This document shows, in pieces, positions 26,740 to 33,739 of a stretch of 64,000 bases of DNA. This stretch comes from Bacteroidota bacterium (GTDB taxonomy: Bacteria > Bacteroidota > Ignavibacteria > UBA10030 > SZUA-254), in assembly GCA_036522515.1 (NCBI GenBank), contig DATDFQ010000001.1, forward strand, positions 1 to 64,000, read 5' to 3'. The first letter of the stretch is position 1. Every line of letters begins with the position of its first letter. The notes beneath the pieces were generated by a model. It ran no database searches. It saw only the letters and a list, made by a program, of their open reading frames with translations, and was not told where the DNA came from. The position numbers and the translations under genes are program-made.

Positions 26740-26755
26740 ATCAAAATATATTGAT
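26740..26755. promoter_or_regulatory. probable ArsR operator
   Basis: ATCAA and TTGAT are inverted around six bases, in a T/A-rich stretch just before arsR. This is the ATCAA-N6-TTGAT form known for some ArsR proteins. On the minus strand TTGACG lies upstream, so the operator would cover the -10 region. Confidence 0.6.
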
Positions 26756-26912
26756 ATAATACGAAATATCTCCGTCAATGGCAACTGTCAGCCAAATATG
26801 CTTATTTTGACAGTGCGCCGGAGAACTTCCATTGCATCCGGTACCGCCACCGGCGGAGTGAGACCGAATCGGCGAATCGGATTGTTACACTATTATAGAG
26901 AAGGGGAGAATC

Positions 26913-27674
26913 ATGCGCTTGAAACCCGGAATACCCACGTTCATCGCGGCATCTTTCTGGCTTTTCTCCGGTTGCGGGGGAGAAAAGCCCGCGCCGCCGA
27001 GACCGGCGGCCGCACCGCAGGAACAGGTTCAGACGCCCGCATCCGTCTCCTGCAAGATACTCCTCGAGGGTACTCCCCCGAAGATGGAGAGCGTCAAAAT
27101 GAATGCCGACAGAAAGTGCATCACGATGCACAAGGAGCCTGTCTATTTCCAGAATGTGCTGACAAACGGGAAAGGGATGCTCCGAAACGCCTTTGTGTAT
27201 GTGAAAGAGGGGCTGGGTTCTCAAACCTACCCGGTGCCGAAGGAGCCCGTCACGATCGACCAGGAGGGATGCATGTATCATCCGCACGTCATGGGAATCC
27301 GGGTGGGTCAGCCTTTGCAGGTTGTAAATCTGGACCCGGTCCTGCATAATATCCACGCGCTTCCGAAGGTCAACGCTGGATTCAATTTCGCGCAACCGCG
27401 CGAAGGAATGAAAAAGGAGGAGGTTTTTTCCCAACCGGAGATCATGGTGAGAGTGAAATGCGATGTCCATTCGTGGATGAGCGCATATGTTGGGGTCCTT
27501 GACCACCCTTTTTTCGCCGTTTCCGACTCAAACGGAGCGTGTACGCTGAAAAACCTCCCCCCGGGGCAATATACCCTGGCGGCGTGGCATGAAACGTTCG
27601 GAACGCTGGAACAGAAAATAGTTGTTGCCGCCGGTGAATCGAAGAATGTAACATTTCAGTTTGCGGCAAAGTAA
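26913..27674 (+). CDS. cupredoxin-like lipoprotein with a carboxypeptidase-regulatory-like end
   Basis: The protein has 253 residues and a lipoprotein signal peptide (FIAASFWLFSGCGG). A central beta domain carries a possible type-1 copper site: His in NIHALP, then Cys, His and Met in KCDVHSWM (C-x2-H-x2-M). The last 70 residues (DSNGACTLKNLPPGQYTLAA) match the carboxypeptidase-regulatory-like beta-sandwich common in methylamine-utilisation-like and plastocyanin-like proteins. It is likely a periplasmic or outer-membrane electron-transfer or copper-binding protein. It is divergent from arsR. A TATTAT element lies just upstream of an AGAAGGGGAG ribosome-binding site. Copper binding is inferred from the spacing of the ligands. 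Confidence 0.75.
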   Translation: MRLKPGIPTFIAASFWLFSGCGGEKPAPPRPAAAPQEQVQTPASVSCKILLEGTPPKMESVKMNADRKCITMHKEPVYFQNVLTNGKGMLRNAFVYVKEGLGSQTYPVPKEPVTIDQEGCMYHPHVMGIRVGQPLQVVNLDPVLHNIHALPKVNAGFNFAQPREGMKKEEVFSQPEIMVRVKCDVHSWMSAYVGVLDHPFFAVSDSNGACTLKNLPPGQYTLAAWHETFGTLEQKIVVAAGESKNVTFQFAAK

Positions 27675-27724
27675 AAACCCTCCATGGAAAGGTTAAAAGT
27701 TTTTAAACATCCTGCTCCGGGAGC

Positions 27725-27756
27725 AAAAAACGGTCGGGATCGCCGGCCTTTTTTCA
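27725..27756. terminator. intrinsic terminator after the cupredoxin-like gene
   Basis: GGTCGG and CCGGCC form a GC hairpin flanked by AAAAAA on the left and TTTTTT on the right, so it could act in both directions. It lies about 50 bases after the stop at 27674. Confidence 0.7.
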
Positions 27757-27876
27757 TTATAAATGAATGAATTTTTATTAACTGGACATTTTCTGATACC
27801 TTCTTTACCTTGCCGCAAGATGATGAATACGAAGGGGTGAGGCGAACCGATACAGCAACAAAGCCGGAAGGGAACT

Positions 27877-28188
27877 ATGATGAGATCGCAGGAACACACC
27901 CACACGCCTGTCCTTGAAGAGGCCTCGGACCATGTCGGTCAGCATTTCCGCGAAACTGCGGATCATTTGCGTGAGACCGTGGCTCGAGCCCGTCAGGAGC
28001 TGCAGGAAGGCCTCGAGAACATCGAGAAAAAGTTCACCGAGGCGCGCGATACCGTCGTCCATAAGACGAAACAGGTTGCGCGCACAACTGACAGGTATGT
28101 CAACAAGAACCCCTGGAAAGCCGTAGGGATATCCGCCGGTGTGGCGTTTCTGGCAGGTATCATAATCGCCCGGCGGCGACCCCACTAA
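27877..28188 (+). CDS. DUF883 / ElaB-YqjD-like membrane-anchored protein
   Basis: This 103-residue protein has an amphipathic helical body (HFRETADHLRETVARARQEL ... IEKKFTEARDTVVHKTKQ). It ends in the family hallmark NKNPWKAVGISAGVAFLAG followed by arginines. ElaB/YqjD proteins sit in the inner membrane through this single C-terminal helix and associate with ribosomes in stationary phase in E. coli. Here the role is inferred from the family. GGAAGGGAAC precedes the start; ATG 27880 is an equal alternative. It is followed 52 bases later by a small outer-membrane barrel gene, in a short envelope-protein cluster. Confidence 0.85.
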   Translation: MMRSQEHTHTPVLEEASDHVGQHFRETADHLRETVARARQELQEGLENIEKKFTEARDTVVHKTKQVARTTDRYVNKNPWKAVGISAGVAFLAGIIIARRRPH

Positions 28189-28240
28189 TTCTAAGATTTA
28201 GTTGGATGTTGTATATGTCCAATCTTGGAAAGGGCGTGGT

Positions 28241-28789
28241 ATGTCAAAACACATTTTTCTGATCCTCGGATTGGCAACGTTGATCGTTGTCAGCGCAAAC
28301 GCACAGAGTGTAAGCCTCGGTCCCCAAATCGGATATCAAAGGAGCCGGGACGCGGATGACGGCAAAATGATGGTGGGAGCGGCGCTTCGAATGAGATTGA
28401 GCCCCGGACTGGGGCTCGAGGGATCGCTCGGGTACCGCGACCAAAGCTATTCCAATGGGGCGGTAACGGTCAGGGAATGGCCTGTCATGGTAACCGGTTT
28501 GGTTTATGTGTTTCCCGTCGTCTACGGCGCGATGGGCGCAGGCTGGTATAACACCTCGTTCGATTATGATGAGGGGAGATTTCCCCCGAGGGCGGTCGTC
28601 GACGAGACGAAGCAGAGCGTAGGATGGCACTTTGGCGGCGGGTTGGAACTGCCGACAGGGGCCGGATCGAAGTTGACTGCCGACCTGCGGTATGTCTTCC
28701 TGGACTACAATTTCACCGCCGTTCCCGGCAGTTCCGGCGTGAACAGCAACTTTTATATTTTCTCCGTCGGTTATCTGTTTGACCTCTGA
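28241..28789 (+). CDS. small outer-membrane beta-barrel protein
   Basis: This 182-residue protein has a signal peptide (HIFLILGLATLIVVSANA). The mature part alternates hydrophobic and polar residues in eight or so strands (VSLGPQIGYQRSRD, GLGLEGSLGYRDQSY, ADLRYVFLDYNFTAV) and ends in FSVGYLFDL with a C-terminal hydrophobic residue, as in OmpX/OmpW-like porin-type barrels. ATG 28241 follows AAAGGGCG; an upstream in-frame start at 28202 lacks a ribosome-binding site and a signal peptide. The stop lies 59 bases before the start of the DUF6600 lipoprotein gene. No substrate can be assigned. Confidence 0.8.
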   Translation: MSKHIFLILGLATLIVVSANAQSVSLGPQIGYQRSRDADDGKMMVGAALRMRLSPGLGLEGSLGYRDQSYSNGAVTVREWPVMVTGLVYVFPVVYGAMGAGWYNTSFDYDEGRFPPRAVVDETKQSVGWHFGGGLELPTGAGSKLTADLRYVFLDYNFTAVPGSSGVNSNFYIFSVGYLFDL

Positions 28790-28848
28790 TGACCCGGTCG
28801 CGTGAAAGGCATTTGATGCAGGCTCGGATGAATATGATGGGGGATGCC

Positions 28849-30243
28849 ATGAAAACTATCCCGAAAATACTCCTCGTGCTGGCGCTCGTGAGCACCAGCG
28901 CATGCGTCGTCACACAGCGGGCGGCGCCCGAGAGAATCTACCCGCAGGAAACGACGGTCAGCTTCCAGCTTTTTTATGATCAGATGTCGCCCTACGGCTC
29001 GTGGGTCGAATACAGGAACTATGGCTACGTCTGGATCCCGGACGCCGACAGGGATTTCAGCCCCTATTGTTCCAACGGCCATTGGGTCTACACTGATTAC
29101 GGGTGGACATGGGCCTCCGATTATCCCTGGGGTTGGGCGGCGTTTCATTACGGCCGGTGGGGATATGACGACGACTTCGGGTGGTTCTGGATCCCGGGTA
29201 ACGAATGGGGGCCGGCATGGGTGACGTGGAGGCGCGCGCCGGGGTATTACGGATGGGCGCCGATGGGGCCGGGCATTTCGGTCGATATCTCCTTCGGACG
29301 GGAATATCGTGTCCCCGCCGATCACTGGACGTTTGTCGGGGAGAGGGATTTTTGCCGGTCCGATCTCGACCGCCATTACATCGATCGATCGACGAATATC
29401 ACGATCATTAATAACACGACGGTTATCAACACTACGAACGTCGACCGGAGCAGGCGGACGACCTATGTGTCGGGTCCCGATAGGACAGAGGTTGAGCGGG
29501 TAACAAGCCAGGCGGTGAGACCCATCGCGGTCAGGGAAAACGACAGGCCGGGTCAGTCGGTCAGCGGCGACCAGATGAGGATTTACCGGCCCCAGGTCCA
29601 GCAGGGGGATACTCATGACCGGAGAGTCGCACCGTCCAAACTGAGGGATCTGCGAGATATCAGGCGGAACCCTGACCGCGACCGGGGGAACCGGCGGCGG
29701 GAGGAAAATCAGCCCGCGGATAACACCGGGAGGGGTGATGTATCACAACCGCAGACCGGTACCCCGCCTGCGCCCAGGGAAGGCGGAGACCCGCGTAGAG
29801 AGGTGGCACCGCCTCAGAAGGATCGGAGCGATGAGCGTGCACCGGAACGGCAGAATCTAACGCCGCCCGATCCGCCCAAGGACGAACATCAACCTCCGCA
29901 GGTGAATCCGCCCGAGAAAAAGAAAATCGATCAGCAGGAACCCGAGATCCAGAAAGAGAGACCGACCGACAGCAAGGGAAGGGAACAACCATGGATCGGG
30001 TCTCCCCCTGAAAAGAGAAATAACGCAGATCGTCCTTCCGGACGCGGGAACCCCCCGGATGTCAAGCCGCAGCCGGGCCAACCCCCGACACCGCCGAACG
30101 CCAGAGGCGGGAGGGGAAGGATGTCACAGCCCGGGAAGAACTACCAGCCCAAAAAGAACGTGAAGAAACCTCCGGAGGATCAGAAGAAACCGGACGAACC
30201 CCGGAAGGATGAAAAAAAGGAGAAGGAGCCACCCCCGTACTAG
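28849..30243 (+). CDS. DUF6600 lipoprotein with aromatic N-domain and proline/lysine-rich tail
   Basis: This is a 464-residue protein. A lipoprotein signal peptide (ILLVLALVSTSAC) leads into a tryptophan/tyrosine-rich domain (about 30-180, SPYGSWVEYRNYGYVWIP ... HWVYTDYGWTWASDYPWG) that matches the DUF6600 family. A basic, low-complexity tail of about 200 residues is rich in Pro, Arg, Lys and Glu (PPDPPKDEHQPPQVNPPEKK). The tail may cross or bind peptidoglycan, or bind polyanions; this is inference. I use ATG 28849, with GGGGGATG upstream, since the signal peptide starts there. The stop lies just before the composite repeat unit at 30264-30395. Confidence 0.78.
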   Translation: MKTIPKILLVLALVSTSACVVTQRAAPERIYPQETTVSFQLFYDQMSPYGSWVEYRNYGYVWIPDADRDFSPYCSNGHWVYTDYGWTWASDYPWGWAAFHYGRWGYDDDFGWFWIPGNEWGPAWVTWRRAPGYYGWAPMGPGISVDISFGREYRVPADHWTFVGERDFCRSDLDRHYIDRSTNITIINNTTVINTTNVDRSRRTTYVSGPDRTEVERVTSQAVRPIAVRENDRPGQSVSGDQMRIYRPQVQQGDTHDRRVAPSKLRDLRDIRRNPDRDRGNRRREENQPADNTGRGDVSQPQTGTPPAPREGGDPRREVAPPQKDRSDERAPERQNLTPPDPPKDEHQPPQVNPPEKKKIDQQEPEIQKERPTDSKGREQPWIGSPPEKRNNADRPSGRGNPPDVKPQPGQPPTPPNARGGRGRMSQPGKNYQPKKNVKKPPEDQKKPDEPRKDEKKEKEPPPY

Positions 30244-30263
30244 GGGTGGCCCTTCGCGGTAGT

Positions 30264-30395
30264 GACTGAGTTTCGTTGCCATCTCGGTACGCGACCTGAA
30301 GGTCGCGCCTACCGGCACCTCGGGTTTGGTAGCCGCAGCCTTTAGGCTGCGTCTTTTTGGTTCGGCAGTTTAGCTTCACCCACCACGGCCCTCCG
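30264..30395. repeat. composite REP-like unit: type A palindrome, spacer, type B palindrome
   Basis: The type A palindrome CGCGACCTGAAGGTCGCG at 30290-30307 and type B CGCAGCCTTTAGGCTGCG at 30334-30351 are joined by CCTCGGGTTTGGTAGC. Another unit with the same order and similar flanks lies at 38716-38845. The whole 130-base unit is thus a repeated element. Confidence 0.85.
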
Positions 30396-30429
30396 CCCCA
30401 AGGATTCGCATCTCCCTCTTTTTTAGTAC

Positions 30430-30487
30430 ATTCCAACACGCCCACCCCCTGGGCTTCTAGCTCCAGGGTCCTCTACCACACTGGAAT
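30430..30487 (+). promoter_or_regulatory. structured leader before the ABC-F gene
   Basis: ATTCCA pairs with TGGAAT at the ends of a 58-base segment. Inside, CCCTGG pairs with CCAGGG around a ten-base loop. The segment ends 15 bases before GTG 30503. ABC-F genes are often controlled by leader attenuation; that role here is inference. Confidence 0.4.
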
Positions 30488-30502
30488 CCGCCAGTTCGGC
30501 CT

Positions 30503-32410
30503 GTGTCAAAAGCCATCAGCCCGGTCATCGTAACCGGACACGAACTCTCCGCCCGTTTCGGGGAGCAGGTTGTGTTGCAGGGCGCGTCGTTGACGATCCA
30601 CGAGGGAAACCGAATCGGATTGATCGGAAACAACGGCTCCGGCAAATCGACGCTCCTGAAAATCCTGGCCGGCATCATGGAACCGGATTCCGGGACGGTG
30701 TCCCGGCGCAGGGACATTGTCATCGGATATCTCGCCCAGGACTTCCAGCTCGATCCCGCGTTATCGGTCTACGAGAATATCGTGGAGGGGGCGCACGACG
30801 TCATCGCGATACTCCGTGAATACGAATCGCTTCCGTTCACCTCCGCCCGCCGGCATATACTCGAGGGGCAGATCCATCACCGGGAAGGTTGGAATCTTGA
30901 AAACAGGATCGAGGCGGCGATGCACTCGCTGAACGTTCCGGAAAAGGGCCGCGACATCGCCACCCTTTCCGGCGGTGAGAAGCGGAGGGTTGCGTTGTGC
31001 AAGGCGATCATCTCACGGCCCGACCTCCTTCTTCTCGACGAGCCGACCAACCACCTCGACACGCAATCGATCGAGTGGATGGAGGATTTCCTTTCGAACT
31101 ATCCGGGGGCATGCCTCTTTGTCACCCATGACAGGTATTTCCTCGATTCGATCGCGACGCGGATCGTCGAACTCGCGCAGGGCCGGTGCCATTCGCACGC
31201 GGGCAATTACACGGACTTCCTGTTGAACAAGGCGGAACGAGAAGCGCAATTGGAGACGGAGGAACGGAAAAGGAACAGGTTCCTCCTGCGCGAGCTCGAA
31301 TGGGTCCGCAAGGGACCACGGGCGAGAAGAACAAAATCGAAAAGCAGGCTCAGCAAGTATTTTGAAGAAGTCGATAAGAAGGGGTACGCGCCGGAAGCTG
31401 ATGTCGAACTGGTGATACCTCCGGCGGCTGTGCTCGGATCAAAAATCCTGAACCTGAAGAATGTCGGGATGACGCTGGGAGGGAGGCAACTGTTCAAGGG
31501 AGTAGACTTCAAGTTCGACGGAAAGAGGAAACTCGGGATCATCGGCCGTAACGGTCTCGGCAAGACGACCCTCCTGAAGATCATCCTGTCGGAACTCCGC
31601 CCCACGGAAGGGCGTGTCGAGGCGGGCGATCGAACCCTGTTCAACTATGTGGACCAGTCGCGGGTCGCGCTGAACGATGAACATACCGTCCTCGAGGAGA
31701 TTGCCGAGGGTAATGAGTGGATCATGTTCGGAGAGGAGCGCCTGACCGTGTGGAAGTATCTCCGTCGGTTCCTCTTTGTCGACGACCGGATGCAGACGAA
31801 GGTGGGAAAGCTGTCGGGCGGGGAACGGAGCCGGCTGTTGCTCGCGAAGATCCTGAAAAACGGCGGGAATTTCCTCATCCTGGACGAGCCGACGAACGAC
31901 CTGGATCTCTCGACCCTGAGGATCCTGGAGGAAGCGCTCTCCGCGTTCGACGGATGCGTGATAGCTGTCAGCCATGACAGGTATTTCCTCAATCGCGTGT
32001 GCAACGGAATCCTTGCGTTCGAAGGGGATGGCAACGTCCATTTCAGCGAGGGCGACTACGACTACTACATCGAAAAGCGGAACGCCCGGCTCGCCGAGGC
32101 AGCGGCGCGCGCCCGCCCTCCGGGACAGCGCGACCCGGATCCGATGTCGCGCCCCGATGCTCAGGTTCCCAAATCGAAGAAGAAACTGAAGTGGAAGGAG
32201 GAGAGAGAACTCGAAACCATCGAGCCCGAAATCCTCCTGGCGGAGGCGGATGTCAGACGGATAGAATCGATCTTTTCAAGCCCCAACTTCTACGAAACGC
32301 ATGGGGGAGAAACGGAGAGGTTGACGGCAGAGCTTGCCGCCGCGAAGCTGAAAGTCGAGCGCCTCTATGCCCGGTGGCATGAACTCGACCTGTTGCGCCA
32401 GGGGAGTTAG
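30503..32410 (+). CDS. ABC-F family ATPase (Uup/EttA-like), translation or ribosome-associated
   Basis: This 635-residue protein has two ABC domains and no membrane segment. Walker A motifs are GNNGSGKST and GRNGLGKTT, the signatures are LSGGEKRR and LSGGERSR, and the Walker B/Asp boxes are LLLLDEPTNHLD and LILDEPTNDLD. The charged inter-domain linker (ELEWVRKGPRARRTKSKSRL) is the type that reaches the ribosomal P-site region in ABC-F factors. The C-terminal coiled region (about 555-635) resembles the Uup extension. ABC-F proteins act on stalled ribosomes or confer antibiotic resistance; this one is nearest Uup by features, but resistance cannot be read from sequence. It starts with GTG, has a weak ribosome-binding site, and is preceded by a structured leader. 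Confidence 0.92.
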   Translation: MSKAISPVIVTGHELSARFGEQVVLQGASLTIHEGNRIGLIGNNGSGKSTLLKILAGIMEPDSGTVSRRRDIVIGYLAQDFQLDPALSVYENIVEGAHDVIAILREYESLPFTSARRHILEGQIHHREGWNLENRIEAAMHSLNVPEKGRDIATLSGGEKRRVALCKAIISRPDLLLLDEPTNHLDTQSIEWMEDFLSNYPGACLFVTHDRYFLDSIATRIVELAQGRCHSHAGNYTDFLLNKAEREAQLETEERKRNRFLLRELEWVRKGPRARRTKSKSRLSKYFEEVDKKGYAPEADVELVIPPAAVLGSKILNLKNVGMTLGGRQLFKGVDFKFDGKRKLGIIGRNGLGKTTLLKIILSELRPTEGRVEAGDRTLFNYVDQSRVALNDEHTVLEEIAEGNEWIMFGEERLTVWKYLRRFLFVDDRMQTKVGKLSGGERSRLLLAKILKNGGNFLILDEPTNDLDLSTLRILEEALSAFDGCVIAVSHDRYFLNRVCNGILAFEGDGNVHFSEGDYDYYIEKRNARLAEAAARARPPGQRDPDPMSRPDAQVPKSKKKLKWKEERELETIEPEILLAEADVRRIESIFSSPNFYETHGGETERLTAELAAAKLKVERLYARWHELDLLRQGS

Positions 32411-33162
32411 GGAAAGCCGGTCCCTCCCCACGATGTTCCTTCAAGCCGGCGGCCGGTAAATAATACCCCGGTAAAGGTAAAAAGTTCTCGCCGGGGGAAT
32501 CAGTCCCGGTAACGACAGGGGATAACCTCCGAATATTCCTCAATTAGAACGCCTTTTCGCTCTTAGAAGCTTACTTCCCCAACGGTATAGGAGTTGCTGC
32601 CTTTTACCCGATCGGGGACGTATGACTATCAGTGTTGATCAAATAAATCAGATTCGGGGCCCACGGAGCGGGATCAAGACCTTTCTGCTCATGGTGGTGA
32701 TGTTCTGTTACCTGGGCTCCTCGTACGCCATGGCGCAGGGTCGACAACCCCGGCCCATGATGTCTATCGAACGTTTCAGTTTCTGTAAATGCTATATTCC
32801 CGGAATAGCCGACCCCCCGTCGCACCGGGCCCCAAAACGTCATCTGCCCCTGACGCAAAGATTTCAGGATTGGTTCGTCCTCTCTCTGGTGGGACACAAC
32901 CATCCTGATCTGGCCGAGCGGTCGGATCCCCATTCCAGCCCGATAGGGCTCCACGTTCAACTCTCGGCCACAGCTCTCGACGCAGGCCGGGCACCCCCGT
33001 CTATTTCCTGACTTTCTCCGTTGGCTCGGTGAAGAGCGTTTGACGAATCGGCAATCCGATCGTCTTTGCTCGGCACATTGTTCCAACGCGATTCGAAAAC
33101 TTAAAACACGTTCGCAGCAAGTAACTTTTTCCATTCACTAAAGCAGAAAGGGAGTTCTTGGT
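32411..33162. other. intergenic region with alternative hairpins and a doubtful short ORF
   Basis: CCGGGG at 32491-32496 can pair with CCCCGG at 32466-32471 or, through CCGGG, with CCCGG at 32505-32509, so the two hairpins exclude each other. A signal-peptide-like ORF begins at 32622. Nothing else is evident. The leader of the next gene ends in AAAGGGAG. Confidence 0.45.
32622..33011 (+). pseudogene. possible remnant of an exported protein gene
   Basis: The 129-residue frame starts with a credible signal peptide (TFLLMVVMFCYLGSSYAMAQ). After about residue 45 it turns into proline- and histidine-rich sequence unlike folded protein. Codon use is less biased in the second half. It could be a small secreted protein, a decayed gene, or chance. 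There is no clear ribosome-binding site and no recognised family. Confidence 0.25.
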
Positions 33163-33540
33163 ATGGGACAACAGCAGCTTCTACTCATTATCCTCGGTGT
33201 GATCATCGTCGGCATCGCGATTGCCGTGGGTATCTCGCAGTTCGGTGCACACAGCACGCAGGCCAACAAGGACGGCGTCACCTCCAGTCTGGTGAACGTT
33301 TCGGCCAACGCGTATCAGTACAAGATCCGCCCCACGACGATGGGCGGCGGCGGGGGCACATATACCGGCTACACGATTCCGTCGAAGATGTCAAAGGACG
33401 ATAACGGAACCTTCGCAACCGGAACGGTGAACGCCCAGACGATACAGATCGTGGGCACCTCCACTATCAACACCGCGTGGATTGCCACCTGCACGGCAGA
33501 CGACTCTGGAAAAACCACGATCGTGTATGCCGGCTGGTAA
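33163..33540 (+). CDS. small pilin-like membrane-anchored protein
   Basis: This 125-residue protein opens with MGQQQ and then a hydrophobic helix (LLLIILGVIIVGIAIAVGI, about 6-24), like the N terminus of a type IV pilin or major pseudopilin. The body is small and Gly/Thr-rich (TTMGGGGGTYTGYTIPSK), with TAWIATCTADDSGKTTIV near the end. If a prepilin peptidase cuts after Gly2, the leader would be only two residues; the glutamate normally at mature position 5 is absent, and QQQ precedes the helix. AAAGGGAG precedes the ATG and a strong terminator follows, so it is a single-gene unit, probably highly expressed. Whether it forms a filament is unknown. Confidence 0.7.
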   Translation: MGQQQLLLIILGVIIVGIAIAVGISQFGAHSTQANKDGVTSSLVNVSANAYQYKIRPTTMGGGGGTYTGYTIPSKMSKDDNGTFATGTVNAQTIQIVGTSTINTAWIATCTADDSGKTTIVYAGW

Positions 33541-33604
33541 GTAACTTGAACCTCTTCGGGGACTGAATCGAAAGATCAACGGGCCCCGGGGCTTTTGCAT
33601 CGTA

Positions 33605-33661
33605 CTTCGCCGGGATTGAGGAGAAGAAGGGAAGCTCCTCGATTCCGGCGAAGCTATTTTT
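33605..33661 (+). terminator. intrinsic terminator of the pilin-like gene
   Basis: CTTCGCCGGGATTGAGGAG and CTCCTCGATTCCGGCGAAG form a 19-base stem with two G-U-type mismatches. The loop is short, and CTATTTTT follows directly. Confidence 0.85.
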
Positions 33662-33665
33662 ACAC

Positions 33666-33694
33666 TTGACTATCGCATTTATGTTTAGAATATT
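33666..33694 (+). promoter_or_regulatory. sigma-70-like promoter of the first kinase gene
   Basis: TTGACT and AATATT are separated by 17 bases, directly after the terminator. Transcription would begin near 33701, about 40 bases before GTG 33740. Confidence 0.5.
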
Positions 33695-33739
33695 AACCCC
33701 AAACGGGGGAGGCAATGCCGGAACTTCTCATACCCGGGG

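Noticed and set aside
29600-30240. Tail of the DUF6600 protein considered as a frameshift artefact
   Set aside because: The Pro/Lys/Arg/Glu composition runs for about 200 residues without a stop, and similar tails occur in this family. I regard it as real.
30406-30487. Possible tRNA in the ABC-F leader
   Set aside because: The closing and inner helices exist, but there is no T-arm (GGTTCRA) and no cloverleaf. It was kept as a leader structure instead.
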